Below, one piece after another: positions 28,701-37,463 of a stretch of 64,000 nt of DNA (position 1 is the first letter of the stretch; each line of letters opens with the position of its first letter). The notes under the pieces were generated by a model. That model did no database searches. It had not been told where the DNA came from and saw nothing but the letters and a program-made list of their open reading frames with translations. This DNA comes from Legionellaceae bacterium (GTDB taxonomy: Bacteria; Pseudomonadota; Gammaproteobacteria; Legionellales; Legionellaceae). The position numbers and the translations under genes were made by a program. Where the stretch lies: the NCBI GenBank assembly GCA_018061965.1, contig JAGOTG010000012.1, forward strand, positions 1-64,000, read 5' to 3'.

Positions 28701-31125
28701 TTCAAAATATGCCTACCAAATGGATGTTGCGAATAGAGAACATTATCAATTATTACTTCAGTCCATTTTACCAGGAATAGATTTGCCTCTCTATGTGATT
28801 AATTTACTCCCATTCATGTTGCCAGATGCGCCTAATAAAATGACAGAATCCTGGGATCAAAATAGAATATCAAACAACTTAACCCGCTGTTTCTATAGCA
28901 CTTTATTCTTAACCCAAGCTATTATTGAAAATCAATATAGCCTTCCCACGCATATCACAGTGGTTGGCAATGAACTATTTTCAGTATTAGGCGAAACCGT
29001 TGCTCCGGTAAAAGCAACTGTCACAGGGCCTTGTCGCATCATACCCATAGAGCATCCGCAGATTAAAATTAAAATCATTGATATGGAATTTGATGGCCGT
29101 CATCCCGAAAGCAGTGAGGGCTCTCCCGAGCTTCAGCAGATGTCTCGCGATGCTCGACATGACGCGTGCAATGGTTACGCGCAGCATATTGTTGCGGATA
29201 CCCTTCAGCATGACAGGCACGAATCCATCGTAGCCTATCGCAAAAATTATCGTTGGATTCAGGGGTTTTCTAATGTGGCTTTACCACAAAAACAAGAGAT
29301 GGTTCTGCGCGATAACGCCTGCTTTTTATTGACTGGCGGGCTGGGGGGTATTGCGCTCACGTTAGCAAATAAGATTGCACAACACGTTGAAAAACCGAGT
29401 TTTATCTTGGTCACTCGATCGCGTTTTCCAGCCCCAACAGAATGGGAACCATGGCTGAAAGAACATCCCTCTGAAGATCCTACGTCTAAAAAAATCCGCA
29501 GATTACAGTCTATCGTCAAACATGGCGGTCATATTCATTTACATCAGGCGAATATCGCCGATGCAGTGCAAATGCAATCCGTGATAGCGGAAGTGAAAAC
29601 CAAGTTTTCTTCAATCCATGGCGTCATCCATTGTGCGGGAACACCGGGTGGCGGACTCGCGCAATTCAAAACTCGAGATATGGCAGACAAAGTATTCGAA
29701 CCCAAAGTGTTAGGGACCTATATACTCTGCTCCTTATTACAACAAGAACCTTTAGATTTTTTTGTTCTTTGCTCTTCAATTACTTCGATTGTGGGCGAAG
29801 CCAGCCAGATTGATTATTGTTCAGCGAATGCTTGTTTAGATGCCTTTCCTTATTCGACTGTATTGCAGAACTCGTCCACTTTATTTACTAGTATCAATTG
29901 GAACACTTGGCAAGAAGTTGGCATGGCAGTCGAAACTGAGCGTCCCGAGAATCTTTCGTATTTTAAAAGAAACAACGATATTACCCCGGATGAAGGCGCA
30001 CAAATTTTTTTGGATACATTACGCCAGGGTGCCAAACAAATGATCCTGTCCACATTACCCCTCATGAGTTTCATAGAACGTATGCAGACACAAGCAGCCG
30101 ATGAGGTCAGCGCACCCGATCTCATTGAACGCCATACTATCCTGACCAATGATACCTCGTATCAAGCACCACGTAATGAAATAGAAACCCAAATAGCGAC
30201 CATTTGGCAAGACATTTTTTCTCTAGACAAAGTCGGCATACAAGATGACTTTTTTATGTTGGGAGGTCATTCTTTAACCGCATTACGCTTACTGAGTAAG
30301 ATTGAACGCCAATTCAAAGTAACGGTCAGTGTTTCAACATTTCTAGAACAAGCCACTACCATCGAAAAGCTGGCAGAAGTGATTGTTTCTTGCGCAAAAA
30401 CACCTGTAGTATCTTCTTCAATTGTCATTCCGATTCGTTCCACCGGACACTATCCCCCCTTATTCTGCTTTCATCCGGTAGCAGGGACTATTTTTTGCTA
30501 TGCTAATTTAGCCAAATATCTCACCTACCCAGCCCCCATTTATGGTATACAAGATCCCAGTAATGCGGAGGGTGAGTTACTGTTTGATAGTATGGAAGAT
30601 ATGGCCGCTTCTTATATCAAAGAAATTAAGAAAATTCAAAAACAAGGTCCCTATTATCTAGGAGGGTTATCTTTTGGTGCGACTTTGGCAACAGAAGTTG
30701 CGCGGCAATTACGCTTGAGTGGCGACACGATCAAAGTATTGTTTTTCTTCGATGGATGGGCAAAATTTTCTGAAACACAAAATATAGAAAACATTTTTAA
30801 AGATGCCATTGGGCAAATATACGGAAATCGCGCTGATTCCAAAGTATTAAGCGACTTGGCGTGGCAAAGAATGCGAATACTATTAGATTATGATATCCAA
30901 CCCATTCAAGACCCGGTGTTTCTATACAAGGCTGACACACTCTTGCCAGAGTACCTTGATATAGATGACCCCTATAATTATTGGGAAAAGCACGTGAACA
31001 ACCCCATTAATTTGTATAAAGTATCTGGCAATCACGAAACAATTTTAGATGAACCCAATATTCAAAGGTTAGCCGCGTTGGTTGACAATATGTTGGTGAG
31101 TATCAAGGAAGGAGCTGTTGTATGA
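25762..31125 (+). CDS. Type I polyketide synthase, KS-AT-KR-ACP-TE
   Basis: A 1,787-residue single module. The ketosynthase (about 12-440) has Cys186 (TACSSS), His322 (THGTG) and His362 (NIGH). The acyltransferase (about 540-830) has Ser634 in GHSIGE and HAFH at 731-734, the malonyl-CoA signature. The ketoreductase has TGGLGG at 1191-1196 and an intact Lys1315-Ser1339-Tyr1352-Asn1356 set. The carrier domain has Ser1504 in GGHSL. The thioesterase has Ser1637 in GGLSFG. No dehydratase or enoylreductase. Together with the preceding A-T protein it should extend an aminoacyl starter once with malonate, reduce the ketone and release. An in-frame repeat-derived stretch lies near residues 1112-1136. 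Confidence 0.95.
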   Translation: MNEHKVQNAEPSLSDIAIIGMSCRFPGANNIDEFWQNLIAGKETIQRFTPEELLSSGESEEKIHNQHYVNARGIVTGPELFDASFFGFSAADARLLDPQHRFFLECGWEALEAAGYASEKCKDLIGVYASMAESTYLQDHILKNKHVMESIDWLQLRIANSLTTLGTQLSYRLNLKGPSVNISTACSSSLVTVITACKALLDYDCDLAIAGSSVISIPQTKGYLYQKGGIESADGHCRAFDADATGTVFSDGVGVVVLKRLSDAIKDRDFIYATIKSWNINNDGADKAGYTAPSVRGQARCILSAANFANINLDSLQYIETHGTGTAIGDPIEINAMKMAFEAQTNQQQFCAIGSVKTNIGHADIAAGMASIIKTALTLKNQCIPASLHYKQSNPAIDFSQTPFYVNDQLTPWQADGISPRRAGINSSGIGGTNAFLILEEHQQKIAEPHDTTSQQILIISGKTPTALDQAFTHLLQHIEQNPQLNLPNIAYTLQLGRTDFAYRKVVICNSKAALLTLHTPQVTGHIAFQQKKTVAKHNKIVFMFPGQGSQYNGMCDDLYHSEPAFSKLIDTCLDYLNEDIKQEVSLLLFGYHNASHPSNRTLIVQPALFIFEYALATFLIKLGIVPDALVGHSIGEYVAACLSGVMDYKTALCLIQLRAQLMEMTEPGAMLAISGNEEAVMQLIQNHPVSIAACNTPSNTVISGAPYIIEDLKQELAAKHILAKRLNTTHAFHSLLMAPILDDFARGVEKIEFQHPTIPFISNISGEWAQDHEVSNPEYWVNHIAQTVRFSDSLELLLENEFNVFLEIGPGSTLTQFIKEVSQNNPKLLLRNVNHRPKHALFTPTTRTHSDTESNTVQWLKVIAELWLQGVKIDWHYFNQNRTRARLPLPTYPFERQRFWISPSASLDNVTTYEKQPYAQWFYEQTWKRVSFQKIYPEQPCAWIILQDELGMGASIQKYLLDHQPIVFTVSCSDRFKHSSKYAYQMDVANREHYQLLLQSILPGIDLPLYVINLLPFMLPDAPNKMTESWDQNRISNNLTRCFYSTLFLTQAIIENQYSLPTHITVVGNELFSVLGETVAPVKATVTGPCRIIPIEHPQIKIKIIDMEFDGRHPESSEGSPELQQMSRDARHDACNGYAQHIVADTLQHDRHESIVAYRKNYRWIQGFSNVALPQKQEMVLRDNACFLLTGGLGGIALTLANKIAQHVEKPSFILVTRSRFPAPTEWEPWLKEHPSEDPTSKKIRRLQSIVKHGGHIHLHQANIADAVQMQSVIAEVKTKFSSIHGVIHCAGTPGGGLAQFKTRDMADKVFEPKVLGTYILCSLLQQEPLDFFVLCSSITSIVGEASQIDYCSANACLDAFPYSTVLQNSSTLFTSINWNTWQEVGMAVETERPENLSYFKRNNDITPDEGAQIFLDTLRQGAKQMILSTLPLMSFIERMQTQAADEVSAPDLIERHTILTNDTSYQAPRNEIETQIATIWQDIFSLDKVGIQDDFFMLGGHSLTALRLLSKIERQFKVTVSVSTFLEQATTIEKLAEVIVSCAKTPVVSSSIVIPIRSTGHYPPLFCFHPVAGTIFCYANLAKYLTYPAPIYGIQDPSNAEGELLFDSMEDMAASYIKEIKKIQKQGPYYLGGLSFGATLATEVARQLRLSGDTIKVLFFFDGWAKFSETQNIENIFKDAIGQIYGNRADSKVLSDLAWQRMRILLDYDIQPIQDPVFLYKADTLLPEYLDIDDPYNYWEKHVNNPINLYKVSGNHETILDEPNIQRLAALVDNMLVSIKEGAVV
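29096..29170. repeat. Dispersed-repeat insertion inside the PKS reading frame
   Basis: The segment begins GCCGTCATCCCGAAAGCAG and ends near GACATGACGCG; CGTCAT and ATGACG are terminal inverted repeats. It is translated as RHPESSEGSPELQQMSRDAR. That is the recognisable translation (HPE-x-SEGSP) of a palindromic repeat usually seen between genes. It lies in the structural part of the KR region, between NIDMEF-like and ESIVAYR segments, where the extra residues are tolerated. The reading frame is kept. Confidence 0.6.
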
Positions 31126-32759
31126 ATTTGTACCCATCCGGAGATAAGTACATAGAAAGTGTAAAATCTTATTATGAAAACATCATTGGCGGTCTGCCTT
31201 GTTATGTGTTCTGGAAAAATAGAAATTTTGTGTATTTAGGATGCAATAATCTGACCGCACAGCTATTACATCTTCCATCTAGACAACACATCGTGGGGAA
31301 AACAGATTATGATTTTGGTTGGGACAAAAGCCTAGTAGATTCCTATCGTGCCATGGATGAACACGTTGTCTACGATGGAAAAGCCATTTTGAACATGGAA
31401 GAAACGGTCATGATGGGCGACCAAATAGTTTATCTTCTGGTTAACAAAGAACCTCTTTTAAATGAACGAAATGAGATCATTGGGATGCTTGGAATATCTA
31501 TCGATATTACCGAACGCAAGAAGATGGAAGAAGAACTGCGAATTGCTAAAATTGCTGCCGAAACCGCCAATCATGCTAAAACCGAGTTTCTGGCTAACAT
31601 TAGCCATGATATCCGCACACCCTTATCTGGAATCGTGGGGATGGCTGAAATTTTGGAAAATGACCTAACCAGTAGTCTACAAAAAAAACATGCACGCGAC
31701 CTTGGCCAAAGTGGGCATGAACTCCTCAATATGCTGAATGAAATTTTAGATGTCGTACAAGCTGGCGAGCTCACTTCTAGCGATCTCAACCCCGCCCCTT
31801 TTAGTATTCATCACCTCATTCAAAGTATTGTTAATCTAGAGTACCCCTCTACGCTTGTGAAAGAAATTGAGCTGCGCACTCAAATTGACACCAATATCCC
31901 GCCAGTTCTCATTTGTGACCATAAAAAACTATACCATGTTTTACTCAATTTAGTTGGCAATGCGATCAAATTCACACATGCCGGGCATGTAGATATCAAC
32001 GTTACTTTGCTAGACAAAACAGACGACGTGGTAAGGTTAAAATTCCAAATTATTGATACCGGTAAAGGCATCCCTACAAACGCTTTACAGCATATCTTCG
32101 ATCGTTTTTTTCGAGTAGAGCCTTCTTACAAAGGACGCGACAAAGGTCATGGTTTAGGACTTCATTTCGCACAATCTTATACCGAACTACTAGGTGGAAA
32201 CATTGAAGTCACTAGTCAGCTCGATGTCGGCTCCTGTTTTTTCTTTACACTGACCATGCCGATCGAAAAAGCAGAGCTCGTTGTAACAAATAATACGTCT
32301 CATCAGCAGCCGGTTGCTCATCCGTCTACGTCATATGAACCAGACACGATTCAAACCATATCGAAAACGCCTGATAACGCACTCCACATACTCATCATTG
32401 AAGACAACCATATCGCGCTTAACATCGTTGATTTAATGCTGAAACAAGCGGAATTTTCAACCACACCTGCTACCAATGGTGAGGTGGCATTAGAATTGGC
32501 CACCACTCAACATTTTGATTTTATCTTTTCTGATGTAGGATTGCCGGGTATTTCTGGCATTGAATTTACGCAACAACTCCGCTCTTTTGAAAAAATACAC
32601 GCTAGACAACCCGTTCCTATCGTGGGCTTAACCGCACACGGAGATGGAAAAACCCATATTGAATGCCTCAAGGCAGGGATGAATGATATTATGATCAAAC
32701 CGTTGAGCCTACCTATTCTCAAAGCAATGATTGCCAAATATACCTCTCACATGGGATAA
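31122..32759 (+). CDS. PAS hybrid sensor histidine kinase with receiver domain
   Basis: A 545-residue cytoplasmic protein with no membrane segment. A PAS domain (about 15-135) ends in LGISIDITERKK. A HisKA domain follows with His162 in NISHDIRTPL. The ATPase domain shows NLVGNAIKFT, DTGKGIP and GHGLGL. A C-terminal receiver domain holds Asp471 in SDVGLPG and the conserved Lys in IKP. The ATG overlaps the PKS stop (ATGA), so it is translated with the biosynthetic genes. It probably senses an internal ligand or redox state and phosphorylates its own receiver and then an unseen partner; no DNA-binding regulator is encoded nearby. Confidence 0.93.
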   Translation: MNLYPSGDKYIESVKSYYENIIGGLPCYVFWKNRNFVYLGCNNLTAQLLHLPSRQHIVGKTDYDFGWDKSLVDSYRAMDEHVVYDGKAILNMEETVMMGDQIVYLLVNKEPLLNERNEIIGMLGISIDITERKKMEEELRIAKIAAETANHAKTEFLANISHDIRTPLSGIVGMAEILENDLTSSLQKKHARDLGQSGHELLNMLNEILDVVQAGELTSSDLNPAPFSIHHLIQSIVNLEYPSTLVKEIELRTQIDTNIPPVLICDHKKLYHVLLNLVGNAIKFTHAGHVDINVTLLDKTDDVVRLKFQIIDTGKGIPTNALQHIFDRFFRVEPSYKGRDKGHGLGLHFAQSYTELLGGNIEVTSQLDVGSCFFFTLTMPIEKAELVVTNNTSHQQPVAHPSTSYEPDTIQTISKTPDNALHILIIEDNHIALNIVDLMLKQAEFSTTPATNGEVALELATTQHFDFIFSDVGLPGISGIEFTQQLRSFEKIHARQPVPIVGLTAHGDGKTHIECLKAGMNDIMIKPLSLPILKAMIAKYTSHMG

Positions 32760-32817
32760 TATACTAGGAGCCCCCGCTTCGGGAACAGCTGTTTCAACCC
32801 CTTATTACAGGCAAACA

Positions 32818-34032
32818 ATGAACATTCGTTATTTTTTTAAACTTTTATTATCTTCTTTTGTTTTTTTTGGCATGTCAAATAGCTTGAACGCCGAGTCTTT
32901 ACCAGAAAGCAGTTTGACGCCACCGCCCCCAGTGGTTGGGAATAACCCATTTGCGACACCTTCCGCGCCTACATTGAATGCCAAAGCCTATATTTTGATT
33001 GATGTTGATAGTGGTAAAATAGTTGCAGAAAAAAATAGCGAATTACAGCTACCCCCAGCAAGTTTGACCAAAATGATGACTTTGTATGTGGTGTCACGCG
33101 CCCTGAAAGCAGAGCAGATCCACCTCAGTGATCAAGTCAGAGTCAGTCAAACTGCGTGGAAAACAGGTGGCTCTAGAATGTTTATCAAAGAAGGACAAGA
33201 TGTCAGCGTTGAAGATCTCCTTAAAGGGGTTATTGTTGATTCCGGTAATGATGCCTGTGTAGCTTTGGCTGAATATGTCGGCAGCAGTGAAACCAGCTTT
33301 ACGGATATTATGAACCAACAGGCCAAAGCGCTGGGCATGTTACATTCTAATTTCACGGACAGTACGGGATTACCTGATCCCCAGCACTATACAACAGCCA
33401 AAGACTTGGCTATCTTAGGTCGTGCGCTAGTGCGTGATTTTCCTGAATATTATCATTGGTATAAACAAAAATGGTTCACCTTTAACAATATTCGCCAACC
33501 CAACCGAAATCGCTTGTTGTGGCGTGATAATTCAGTAGATGGGGTCAAAACAGGCCATACCGATGAAGCTGGCTTTTGTCTGGTTTCCTCAGCACAGCGC
33601 AATGACATGCGTTTACTAGCGGTAGTTCTGAATGCGCCCACTGATTCTTCGCGTGCCGATGATAGCCAACGTCTGCTCAATTATGGGTTCCGTTTTTTTG
33701 AAACCCACAAACTATTTCAAGCAGGACAAAGTGTGACTGAACTGCCGGTGTATAAAGGTATAACGCAGTCTACGCGTTTGGGCGTTTTAAATGAAACCTA
33801 TATCACGGTCCCTGGTGGTCAATATCAAAAGCTCACTATCACAACCAAGATACCTAAATATCTGGAAGCACCGTTGCAAAAAGGACAAAAGGTGGGTGAT
33901 TTGGTGATTCAATTTGATGGCCGAACGTTAGAAACACAGCCCCTTTATGCACTCGATACTATCGACCAAGGTGGCTATTATACCTGTGCAAAAGATTCAG
34001 TGCGCCTCATGTTTAATCATTGGTTTGGTTGA
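32818..34032 (+). CDS. dacA: D-alanyl-D-alanine carboxypeptidase (PBP5/6 type)
   Basis: A 404-residue periplasmic penicillin-binding protein that trims the terminal D-Ala of peptidoglycan stem peptides. From ATG 32818 the first about 25 residues are a signal peptide. Active-site motifs are SLTK (Ser82, Lys85), SGN (142-144) and KTG (244-246). A beta-rich C-terminal domain and amphipathic tail follow. The longer frame from 32731 lacks a signal peptide at its N-terminus; AGG lies seven bases before 32818. It heads the conserved dacA-ybeD-lipB order. Confidence 0.95.
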   Translation: MNIRYFFKLLLSSFVFFGMSNSLNAESLPESSLTPPPPVVGNNPFATPSAPTLNAKAYILIDVDSGKIVAEKNSELQLPPASLTKMMTLYVVSRALKAEQIHLSDQVRVSQTAWKTGGSRMFIKEGQDVSVEDLLKGVIVDSGNDACVALAEYVGSSETSFTDIMNQQAKALGMLHSNFTDSTGLPDPQHYTTAKDLAILGRALVRDFPEYYHWYKQKWFTFNNIRQPNRNRLLWRDNSVDGVKTGHTDEAGFCLVSSAQRNDMRLLAVVLNAPTDSSRADDSQRLLNYGFRFFETHKLFQAGQSVTELPVYKGITQSTRLGVLNETYITVPGGQYQKLTITTKIPKYLEAPLQKGQKVGDLVIQFDGRTLETQPLYALDTIDQGGYYTCAKDSVRLMFNHWFG

Positions 34033-34033
34033 A

Positions 34034-34297
34034 ATGACAAAAAAAACTTTGATGGAGTTTCCTTGTAATTTTCCACTTAAAATTATTGGAAAAACAAGCC
34101 CCACGTTTTTGCAAGACATTACGACCATCATTCGAATGCACTATCCTCTGACTCAAGATAATGCAATAACCAGTCAGATGAGTAAGCCAGGAAACTATCA
34201 AAGCATCACTGCTGTGGTTTATGCAGTAGACCAACTGACCTTGGATGCGTTATACCAGGATTTATCACGCCATCCAGATATTCACATGGTTCTTTGA
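34034..34297 (+). CDS. ybeD: YbeD family protein (DUF493)
   Basis: An 87-residue protein, the same length as E. coli YbeD, starting one base after the dacA stop. [21 protein letters not shown] and [15 protein letters not shown] match the family, which has an ACT-like regulatory fold. Function in the cell is not settled. Its place between dacA and lipB is the conserved one. Confidence 0.92.
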   Translation: MTKKTLMEFPCNFPLKIIGKTSPTFLQDITTIIRMHYPLTQDNAITSQMSKPGNYQSITAVVYAVDQLTLDALYQDLSRHPDIHMVL

Positions 34298-34938
34298 TGT
34301 ACATTAATGTTAAGCAATTAGGCCTGCAAGACTACCAATCTGTTTGGGAGAACATGAAACAGTTCACCCAAACACGCCAAGCAGATACTCAAGATGAGTT
34401 GTGGATAGTAGAACATCTTCCTATATATACTCAAGGACAAGCTGGAAAAACTGAGCATATCATCAATCCCGGGGCTATCCCCATCATCCAGTCGGATCGA
34501 GGCGGACAAGTCACGTATCATGGTCCTGGGCAAATGATTGCGTATGTGTTACTTGATTTAAAACGCCGCCATCTTGGTGTCAGGACATTAGTCTGCGAAT
34601 TGGAACGACTTATTATTGATTTATTAGCATCCTATCAGATCGAAGCGCATCGCCAAGACCAGGCGCCTGGAGTCTATGTTGCTCAAGAAAAAATTGCTTC
34701 GATTGGACTAAGAGTGAAAAAAAACTGCTCTTATCATGGCATTGCATTAAATGTTGATCTTGATTTAGAGCCTTTTCACGGGATTCATCCTTGTGGGTAT
34801 CAACAGTTGAAAATGACTCGCATCAAAGAGTATGATCCCAATATACATTTGGCAACCGTCCAACAAGATTTTATTCGTTTGTTTTTGGATAGGTTTACCG
34901 CCCCCCCAGTGAGAGTATGCGATGCACATTTACGCTGA
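34297..34938 (+). CDS. lipB: Octanoyl-[acyl-carrier-protein]:protein octanoyltransferase LipB
   Basis: LipB moves octanoyl from ACP to the lipoyl domains of 2-oxoacid dehydrogenases and GcvH. The 213-residue protein has [20 protein letters not shown] at about residues 68-87, the Lys in [17 protein letters not shown] and the Cys in GIHPCGY. ATG at 34297 overlaps the ybeD stop (TGATG). lipA, the usual partner, is not downstream; a DedA-LssY gene is there instead. Confidence 0.96.
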   Translation: MYINVKQLGLQDYQSVWENMKQFTQTRQADTQDELWIVEHLPIYTQGQAGKTEHIINPGAIPIIQSDRGGQVTYHGPGQMIAYVLLDLKRRHLGVRTLVCELERLIIDLLASYQIEAHRQDQAPGVYVAQEKIASIGLRVKKNCSYHGIALNVDLDLEPFHGIHPCGYQQLKMTRIKEYDPNIHLATVQQDFIRLFLDRFTAPPVRVCDAHLR

Positions 34939-36955
34939 CTACATCACCCCAATAACTGCTTGGTTACATCATAACCCTGACTATGCTCTGCTTTTTACTT
35001 TTATTATTGCGTTGCTAGAGTCACTAGCCGTTATTGGAACCATCATTCCTGGGTCACTCACTATGACCGCCATTGGAATCTTAGCGGGCTCAGATGTAAT
35101 GCGCCTTGATTTGACACTCCTATTCGCTGCAATTGGTGCTTTTTTTGGAGACGGCCTGAGTTATCTACTGGGTGCTGTCTATAGTGAGCGGCTCACCACC
35201 ATGTGGCCCTTCTCGCGTTATCCTAATATTCTACGTTATGGCAAAGAGTTTTTTGATCGGCACGGCGGTAAAAGTGTCCTCATTGGACGCTTCACAGGCC
35301 CCTTACGCTCCATCACTCCAATTATCGCCGGCATGATGCATATGTCGCGTTGGCAATTTTTTACTGCTAATTTCATTTCCGCAATTGGTTGGGCTGTTTT
35401 GTATGTGATTCCAGGTTATATCATTGGCGCAGCCAGTCACCAGCTCTCGCCAGACAGTGCACAACGCTTATTTGGCTTAGTCATTGGTATATTAATCGGT
35501 GTTTGGATCCTCAGTTTACTCTTAAAATATTTAGCGAGAACCTTGAATCAATGGTTTGCTGCCCATGTTAATATGCTTTGGCATTGGTCTAAGAAAAATA
35601 AGCCCATGCAATATTTCGTTCACAAACTGATGAATAAAAAAGATAGCCAGCCTCAAAAAGTTCTCAGTCTATCTCTGATATGGCTATATTGCATGTTAGG
35701 AACCCTACTCTTGAGTTTACTGGTTATTCAAGAAAACTGGGTGAATATCATCAATCAACCTATTGCTCTTTTTTTGCAAACATTGCGCACAAATTGGTTG
35801 GATAAAAATTTAATTATCATATCATTTATTTTTACCCCGCTATCTCTTCTGAGTCTCTCTGCACTCATTGCTAGCTTTGCGATGAGTGTGCGCGATTGGC
35901 GGTTATTAAAATATTGGCTCGGATTGCTTGGCACCATTTGTTTGCTGACATTTTTATCTGCAAAATATATTTTCATCCAGCCGTCGATCCACTTGTTTTC
36001 CCAGCCCTCGCCCGCCCTTTTTCCCGCAGTATATTTATGTATTGCGACTGCCTTGTGTATATTTTTAATCAATTATTTAATGAAAAAGAAGCCTAATCCA
36101 ATGATGAATATCTTGACCGGCTTTTTATCTCTGTGTTTATTGCTGTCTGGTGTGGCTACTTTGTTTTTGGGAGACAATTGGCTGAGCTCTGTTTTAGGAG
36201 CCTATGGCATAGGAGCCAGTGTCGGATTGTTATTTTGGATTGCGTACCGCCGCAAAGCCATTCCACGTCACCCTTTATCGATCCCTATGCTATTGATTCC
36301 TAGTTTACTGATATGCACCACTATTTACACCACTAAAATCCATTTCAAAGACACCCTTGCGCAACACACGCCTAAGCTCAAACAACATGTGCTCAATCAA
36401 GATACTTGGTGGTATCAATATAACGAAGCGCTCCTGCCTATTTATTCTACCAATCGTATCGGGCGCCGAATTGGCGTCTTCAATGTTCAATATGCTGGTT
36501 CTATTCAAGAATTGGAAAAACGTCTTGAAACTTGTGGTTGGGTAAAACAACCCAAATCATTCCTGTATACCCTAATTATTCATGCTGAAGGACGATACAC
36601 CACTGAAGAATTACCTTTTATGGAACAATTATACCTCAATAAAAATCCAGCTTTGACCATGTCTTATCGTACTGTCAAAGATGACAATCTTTACATCTTA
36701 CGTTTATGGCGCTCTAATTACTATTTGATGCATTATCAAGAACCCATATGGTTGGGCACTATTATTTTAGCTAGAAAAAAATCCAATAGCCAAACTTCTT
36801 TTAATCAGAAGCCCAAACCCGAGCGCTCGCTTTTGTTTACGCATATTTTACCCGCGGTACATGATTACCAAATTGCACATATGGATGTGGCTGATCCCCA
36901 TTTAAAGTCATTACCTTATGAGATTCCTTCTGAATTACTAATTATTAAAAATTGA
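34922..36955 (+). CDS. DedA / PAP2-like / LssY fusion membrane protein
   Basis: A 677-residue polytopic protein. Residues about 1-175 are a DedA (VTT) domain with [22 protein letters not shown] and [20 protein letters not shown]. The middle (about 255-445) has the membrane layout of a PAP2 phosphatase. Its catalytic signatures are degenerate: SPALFPAVY stands where PSGH is expected and [10 protein letters not shown] where SR-x5-H-x3-D is expected. The last 230 residues form an LssY C-terminal domain ([38 protein letters not shown]). Likely an envelope lipid transporter or scramblase-type protein. It overlaps lipB by 17 bases. Confidence 0.85.
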   Translation: MHIYADYITPITAWLHHNPDYALLFTFIIALLESLAVIGTIIPGSLTMTAIGILAGSDVMRLDLTLLFAAIGAFFGDGLSYLLGAVYSERLTTMWPFSRYPNILRYGKEFFDRHGGKSVLIGRFTGPLRSITPIIAGMMHMSRWQFFTANFISAIGWAVLYVIPGYIIGAASHQLSPDSAQRLFGLVIGILIGVWILSLLLKYLARTLNQWFAAHVNMLWHWSKKNKPMQYFVHKLMNKKDSQPQKVLSLSLIWLYCMLGTLLLSLLVIQENWVNIINQPIALFLQTLRTNWLDKNLIIISFIFTPLSLLSLSALIASFAMSVRDWRLLKYWLGLLGTICLLTFLSAKYIFIQPSIHLFSQPSPALFPAVYLCIATALCIFLINYLMKKKPNPMMNILTGFLSLCLLLSGVATLFLGDNWLSSVLGAYGIGASVGLLFWIAYRRKAIPRHPLSIPMLLIPSLLICTTIYTTKIHFKDTLAQHTPKLKQHVLNQDTWWYQYNEALLPIYSTNRIGRRIGVFNVQYAGSIQELEKRLETCGWVKQPKSFLYTLIIHAEGRYTTEELPFMEQLYLNKNPALTMSYRTVKDDNLYILRLWRSNYYLMHYQEPIWLGTIILARKKSNSQTSFNQKPKPERSLLFTHILPAVHDYQIAHMDVADPHLKSLPYEIPSELLIIKN

Positions 36956-36961
36956 GGTGTT

Positions 36962-37345
36962 ATGATGAAACAACATTCAAATCATTTTCTTGACTTGGTC
37001 ACTGAGGCTAAAAAACATATTAAAGAGATCTCTGCTGAAACGTTACATAGCATGCTTGAAACAGGCAAAGTCTTTTATTTGGTTGACGTCCGAGAAGAAG
37101 AGGAATTACACTCCGGTTGCATTCCAACCGCAATTCATATCAGCAAAGGCGTCATCGAGCGCGATATTGAAAAGAGCATATCTAATCCCAGCGCTGAGAT
37201 TGTGGTCTATTGCAGTGGCGGCTATCGCAGTGCCTTGGTTGCACTAAATCTACAAAATATGGGCTACCAGAACGTGGCATCTTTAAATGATGGGTTGCGC
37301 AATTGGATAGAAAATGGGTATCCCTTAGCCCCTCTCGCTACGTAA
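36962..37345 (+). CDS. Single-domain rhodanese-like sulfurtransferase
   Basis: A 127-residue protein. VFYLVDVREEEELHSGCIPTA and the active loop YCSGGYRSALVA with the catalytic Cys are clear. It would transfer sulfane sulfur to an unknown acceptor in the cytoplasm; no signal peptide. GAGG lies just upstream of two adjacent ATGs, the second (36965) having the better spacing. Six bases after the DedA-LssY gene, so co-transcribed. Confidence 0.92.
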   Translation: MMKQHSNHFLDLVTEAKKHIKEISAETLHSMLETGKVFYLVDVREEEELHSGCIPTAIHISKGVIERDIEKSISNPSAEIVVYCSGGYRSALVALNLQNMGYQNVASLNDGLRNWIENGYPLAPLAT

Positions 37346-37359
37346 GGCAGGTTGGATCC

Positions 37360-37427
37360 TGAGGTATCGTCACATTTTTTCCGTCATTCCTGCTCGGGAA
37401 TGACAGAAAAAATGTGACGATACCTCA
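37360..37427. repeat. Long near-perfect palindrome, dispersed family A (copy with full arms)
   Basis: Two 31-base arms (37360-37390 and 37397-37427) pair with one mismatch around a six-base loop. The ends are TGAGGTATCGTCAC and its complement; the core is GTCATTCC/GGAATGAC. Both flanks carry GGTTGG. It lies between convergent genes and the A/T-rich arm halves could give bidirectional termination. A relative with the same ends lies at 40873-40950. Confidence 0.8.
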
Positions 37428-37463
37428 AGGTTGGGGCTTAACTTAATGCCATTAGGTCTTGGT

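Noticed and set aside
25762-31125. Possible DH or methyltransferase domain in the PKS between AT and KR
   Set aside because: No HxxxGxxxxP or SAM-binding motif was found there; the stretch fits the structural half of the KR plus the repeat insertion.
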